Positions 31,957 to 34,037 of a DNA stretch of 34,037 nucleotides are shown here, in pieces. The translations under genes and the position numbers were made by a program. Within the stretch, counting starts at the first letter, position 1, and every line of letters starts with the position of its first letter. The stretch covers positions 1-34,037 of the forward strand of contig SUVB01000010.1 of assembly GCA_015062205.1 (NCBI GenBank), read 5' to 3'. Origin of the DNA: Desulfovibrio desulfuricans. GTDB taxonomy: Bacteria > Desulfobacterota > Desulfovibrionia > Desulfovibrionales > Desulfovibrionaceae. The notes beneath the pieces are model-generated. The model saw only the letters and a program-made list of their open reading frames with translations, was not told the DNA's origin and made no database searches.

Positions 31957-32273
31957 TAAAACGAGCGCCTAACTATTTATAAACATTACAATTTTTTAGT
32001 ATGCAATGCGTCCAAAATGTGTGCAGATAGCGCCGTTTCCAGCCGCCTGATGTGTGCAGAAATGTGTGCACACCGGCCGCCAAATCGTCCTATCTGCACG
32101 GCACGCCCGTGTCAAGATATGGTGGGCATGGCTTCACCTCCTTTCTTCCGTTGTTTTGCGCCGCGCAGGGATTGCAGGAGATGAAAAGTTTGGGGCAGCG
32201 GCGCAGCCGCCGCCGTTCATAACCGCTTGCGCCAGGCTGCTGGCTATGGCATCGTGGGGCCGGAGGTGTCGGC
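31957..32273. other. element-end DNA without genes between tRNA-Val scar and next gene
   Basis: The first 60 bp are strongly AT-rich, unlike the chromosome to the left. The region holds the ATGTGTGCA repeats. On the minus strand it also holds a TTGACA-N17-TAGGAC promoter-like sequence (about 32114-32086) and a strong AAGGAGG ribosome binding site before a five-codon frame MPTIS-stop (32129-32112). No integrase gene or its obvious remnant is present. Confidence 0.5.
32017..32071. repeat. three ATGTGTGCA repeats next to the tRNA-Val scar
   Basis: ATGTGTGCAG occurs at 32017-32026 and 32050-32059, and ATGTGTGCAC at 32062-32071, all in the same orientation. Short direct repeats 60-160 bp from a tRNA core are what integrase arm-type sites look like. 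Alternatively they are incidental in AT/GT-rich DNA. Confidence 0.55.
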
Positions 32274-32588
32274 ATGAGCCAAAAGACCTTGCATATTGCC
32301 TATGACGGCCCGGCGCTGGACACGCACGAAATGGATGTGCGGGAATTGGCACCGGCTCTTTTGGCTTTTTCTGACATGTTTGAAGAGGCTAATGCCGTTC
32401 TCAATGGCGACAGGGCAAAGATAAGCCTTAATGTCAAAGGGTCTTTCAAAACAGGTAGCCTTGGCGCCCAAAAGAAAACGCCAACAACCGATTCCTCCAT
32501 ATGCCGGTTTCTCCTGACGTTTGATACGTCGATAGGGCTGTGTCGTCATCACCCCCAAGGGGTGATTGTGGGTTGCAATCGAAAATAA
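32274..32588 (+). pseudogene. truncated island-type hypothetical gene
   Basis: A frame with strong GGAGGTG upstream begins MSQKTLHIAYDGPALDTHEMDVRELAPALLAFSDMF and reads convincingly to about FKTGS (near 32460). I recall similar proteins of unknown function in integrative elements and phages. After that the sequence becomes uncharacteristic and ends in a Cys/His-rich tail over the hairpin at 32548-32566. I take this as the N-terminal 60 residues of a larger gene, cut off by a rearrangement, with the last part read from foreign DNA. Confidence 0.6.
32548..32566. repeat. hairpin 1 with ATCACCCC/GGGGTGAT stem
   Basis: A perfect 8-bp stem ATCACCCC/GGGGTGAT with a CAA loop. It shares its stem sequence with hairpin 2 located 26 bp farther on. 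It is followed by TGTGGGTTGCAATC, which together with the hairpin vaguely resembles a type I-C CRISPR repeat, but no array is present. Confidence 0.7.
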
Positions 32589-32591
32589 TAG

Positions 32592-32611
32592 CATCACCCC
32601 GCAGGGTGATG
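32592..32611. repeat. hairpin 2 with CATCACCC/GGGTGATG stem
   Basis: A perfect 8-bp stem CATCACCC/GGGTGATG with a CGCA loop. It sits exactly at the edge of the RND efflux fragment, and hairpin 1 sits at the edge of the truncated island gene. The pair may mark the recombination joint or be the ends of a very small mobile sequence. Confidence 0.7.
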
Positions 32612-32614
32612 GCC

Positions 32615-32990
32615 CAAGCGCGGAGCTGAAGGCGAGAAGCTGCAGCATGGAGGGCGACCTCTTGACCACGGTGACGCCCAAGCTGTACACGCCCTGCGGC
32701 AGGAGAATCTGTGCCGGGTTGTCCTTGTTGGCGTTGACGAGCCCATGTCCGAGTCGGAGCCCATGGCGAAATAGTCGTTGATGGTGCCGGAACCGGGGGC
32801 GGGCGTGGAGCTCATGCAGAGCATGTTTTCCACACCGTTGATGTTGGTTCCCAGTGGAGGCGTTGGTCTCTGCCGGGGCCGGGGTAGGAGGCCGTGACGC
32901 TCACCGTTGGAGGAACAAGATCGGGGTACTGGCAGTGGGCAGGACCGGCGTGCTCACCAGGGTGATGAGGACGAAAATGACTACCGGGGC
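32615..32990 (-). pseudogene. decayed N-terminal fragment of an RND efflux permease (AcrB/MexB type)
   Basis: Read on the minus strand across several frames, the pieces line up in order with the start of HAE1-type RND permeases. VIFVLITL (from 32981) is the first membrane helix. After a frame change come QYPDLVPPTVSVTASYPG and INGVENMLCMSS (before 32790). After another shift come LVNANKDNPAQILLPQ and LGVTVVKRSPSMLQLLAFSS (to about 32620). At least two frameshifts and several altered residues are present and the remaining roughly 900 residues are missing, so this is a dead remnant. It carries no promoter or fusion-protein partner. Confidence 0.82.
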
Positions 32991-33092
32991 ATGCCCTCGC
33001 CCGTGCTTGCCGCCCCGCGCTGCGGAGGTGGCATTCACAACAGGGGGCGCGTCCCTCAGCTACATTCTACGGCAGTAAGGCAAGAGGTTTCT

Positions 33093-33185
33093 TGCTAACC
33101 GAGTGCTAACCGAACGTGAAATTTTGGAAAACCTCGAAAACCCGCATCAGACACCGATTACGCGACTGGTTAGCAATAGGTTAGC
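33093..33185. repeat. paired GCTAACC direct/inverted repeats (arm-type integrase sites?)
   Basis: GCTAACC occurs at 33094-33100 and 33105-33111, both within TGCTAACCGA. Its reverse complement GGTTAGC occurs at 33168-33174 and 33179-33185. Within each pair the copies are 11 bp apart, one helical turn, so each pair presents two sites on the same face. This geometry, 55-150 bp from a tRNA 3' end, is that of tyrosine-recombinase arm sites. Confidence 0.65.
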
Positions 33186-33198
33186 ATTTAAAAAGAAA

Positions 33199-33228
33199 AG
33201 GCAGCTACGATTTTTATCGTAACTGCCT
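33199..33228. terminator. bidirectional Rho-independent terminator beside tRNA-Glu
   Basis: AGGCAG-CT-ACGAT-TTTT-ATCGT-AA-CTGCCT forms a strong interrupted hairpin. On the minus strand it is followed by TTTTCTTTTT and on the plus strand by GATTTCTTTT. Placed 12 bp past the CCA end of the tRNA-Glu fragment, it is most likely the original terminator of that tRNA gene or operon. Confidence 0.85.
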
Positions 33229-33239
33229 GATTTCTTTTG

Positions 33240-33287
33240 TGGCGTCCCCAAGCGGATTTGAACCGCTGTTGACGGCGTGAAAGGCCT
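33240..33287 (-). tRNA. 3' fragment of tRNA-Glu(UUC), second attachment scar
   Basis: On the minus strand it has anticodon loop CTTTCAC (UUC), 3' anticodon stem GCCGT, T arm AGCGG-TTCAAAT-CCGCT (33267-33251), acceptor strand TGGGGAC, discriminator G and encoded CCA (33242-33240). The 5' acceptor GTCCCCA and true D arm are missing; phage-like coding sequence joins instead. Weak similarity to tRNA-Glu (CCAGGACA...GGC) continues about 10-15 nt into the coding part, so the crossover core may extend there. It marks the end of a second integrated element on the higher-coordinate side. Confidence 0.8.
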
Positions 33288-33739
33288 TGTCCTGGCGCAT
33301 GTGGCGCAGGGCCGCGCCGTTGCCCACGGCCTCAAGCTCCCGCATCATGGGGGCCATCCATGACTTGAAGATGCCGTTGCGCAGGGCGGAGACGGAGTTG
33401 CGCGCCCCGTTGAAACGCTTGGATATGCCCACCATGAGCGCCTGTATGGCGTCCATGCCGGAAAATCCCTGCGCCTTCACGCCGTCCACAAAGTCGGACG
33501 CCTCCTTGAAGCGCATGGCGGCAAAGGCCTGCCGCCGCACGCGCATGGGCCGCCTCGTGCCTGAGGGCTTCCGCCGCGCTGTTCCACGCTGCGGAAAGGT
33601 TCTGCGGGGAAGCCTGCCCGGCCGCCCTGAGCCGGGCCTTCTCTTCCAGCAGCATGTCCACAATGTCCAGCGCCTCGCTTTCCGTGGCCCCGTTTCTGCG
33701 CAGGGCCGTGACGCAATCGCTTTTGCTGATGGTCGGCAT
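33286..33739 (-). pseudogene. phage-like gene fragment, frameshifted and truncated at tRNA-Glu
   Basis: Starts at an ATG with AAGGAG upstream (MPTISKSDCVTALRRNGATESEALDIV). It reads as a helical N-terminal domain to about AAHARA near 33540, then continues in the next frame as RRQAFAAMRFKEASDFVDGV, GMDAIQALMVGISKRFNGARNSVSALRNGIFKSW and ALRHMRQDKAFHA, where the tRNA fragment begins. One extra base near 33540 explains the shift. It looks like the N-terminal part of a large phage virion or minor-capsid protein; I cannot name the family. Confidence 0.6.
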
Positions 33740-33853
33740 GGGTGGTCTCCTTCTACTGTTTGCCGTATGGCGTCGCCGCCAGGGGAGAGATTAACTTTTT
33801 CAATGACAACCATTCCAGGATGTGCTAGACTTCTAAAAACAAGGAGATAGCAC
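33740..33853 (+). other. probable left end of an insertion sequence
   Basis: GC content falls sharply near 33785, after AGGGGAGAG, and stays low to the window edge. The joint between the phage gene's upstream region and the IS must lie about 33775-33790. Only one end is in the window, so the terminal inverted repeat and any target duplication cannot be defined. Confidence 0.5.
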
Positions 33854-34037
33854 ATGCACTGTCGGAAATGCGGCTCTGAAGCATTTGTCAAAAATTGCTT
33901 TATGGCTGGAGCTCAACGTTATAAATGCAAAAAATGCGGATTTCAGTTTACGAGAGAAACGCCACACGGCAGGCCAATGAAGGATAAAATTCTCGCACTT
34001 GTTTTATATTTATCTGGATTATCAATGAATGCCATAG
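33854..34037 (+). CDS. transposase, IS1/IS1595-like, zinc-ribbon N-terminus (partial)
   Basis: AAGGAG precedes an ATG at 33854 and 61 codons are seen before the window ends. The peptide opens MHCRKCGSEAFVKN, with RYKCKKCGFQFT supplying the second CxxC of a zinc ribbon. KDKILALVLYLSGLSMNAI, the beginning of a helix-turn-helix, follows. This is the N-terminal arrangement of IS1-type InsA and IS1595-like transposases. Low GC relative to the chromosome supports recent arrival. Confidence 0.75.
   Translation, partial: MHCRKCGSEAFVKNCFMAGAQRYKCKKCGFQFTRETPHGRPMKDKILALVLYLSGLSMNAI

Noticed and set aside
31970..32125. Remnant of an integrase C-terminus on the minus strand ending ALHTKKL
   Set aside because: The frame is open but no tyrosine-recombinase motif is visible; the SAHI repeats come from the DNA repeats.
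32054..32305. Small plus-strand frame of 83 codons in the island region
   Set aside because: No ribosome binding site, no recognisable sequence, overlaps a better start at 32274.
32545..32611. CRISPR array suggested by GTC-hairpin-TGTGGGTTGCAATC resembling a type I-C repeat
   Set aside because: The two hairpins are only 45 bp apart, have different flanks and loops, and no further repeat or cas gene is seen.

Overview
GC-rich chromosomal window that looks like a Desulfovibrio-type sulfate reducer (Desulfovibrionaceae). The grounds are protein-level resemblance: a NikK-M-L-Q-O nickel transporter operon, a small dual-CXXC protein and a Cys-lipoprotein of a kind I associate with Desulfovibrio, plus high GC with compact gene spacing. 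The assignment is an inference; no marker gene fixes the species.

Layout. 1-374 is a lower-GC edge with the possible tail of one ORF. 375-9066 holds the GTPase Der, a Zn/Cd/Pb-type P1B ATPase behind a MerR-type promoter, an MFS transporter, a convergent HxlR regulator, and a copper P1B ATPase whose C-terminus is an in-frame CopZ-like chaperone domain with its own ribosome binding site and ATG. 9303-10522 is a frameshifted glycosyltransferase. 10594-13229 carries a NimA-like flavoprotein, an NhaC antiporter and the dual-CXXC protein. 13344-18591 holds a BaiN-type flavoprotein (minus), a YheT-type hydrolase (plus) and the helicase HrpB (minus). 18682-23672 carries a sigma-54 activator without receiver domain and with a GAFTHA loop, a large exported TPR protein and a lipoprotein. 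23756-28610 (minus) is nikK-M-L-Q-O followed by an RluA-type pseudouridine synthase. 28926-31820 (minus) is an EF-G paralogue followed by rsmA.

From about 31908 to the right edge the character changes. There is a 3' fragment of tRNA-Val(UAC), a triple ATGTGTGCA repeat, a truncated island-type gene, two hairpins sharing one stem, a decayed N-terminal piece of an RND efflux permease, paired GCTAACC repeats, a bidirectional terminator, a 3' fragment of tRNA-Glu(UUC), a frameshifted phage-like gene cut off at that tRNA, and the start of an IS. I read this as nested remains of at least two tRNA-targeted integrative elements, now a scrap yard of gene fragments.

Functionally the window is rich in metal homeostasis (Zn/Cd/Pb export, Cu export plus chaperone, Ni uptake), with translation and RNA genes (Der, RsmA, EF-G, RluA, HrpB) interspersed. 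I did not find a wholly new defence or biosynthetic system. The most interesting items are the CopA-CopZ fusion with internal start, the strong operator between hxlR and copA, the MerR-type promoter without a local regulator, the GAFTHA activator, and the double tRNA junction.
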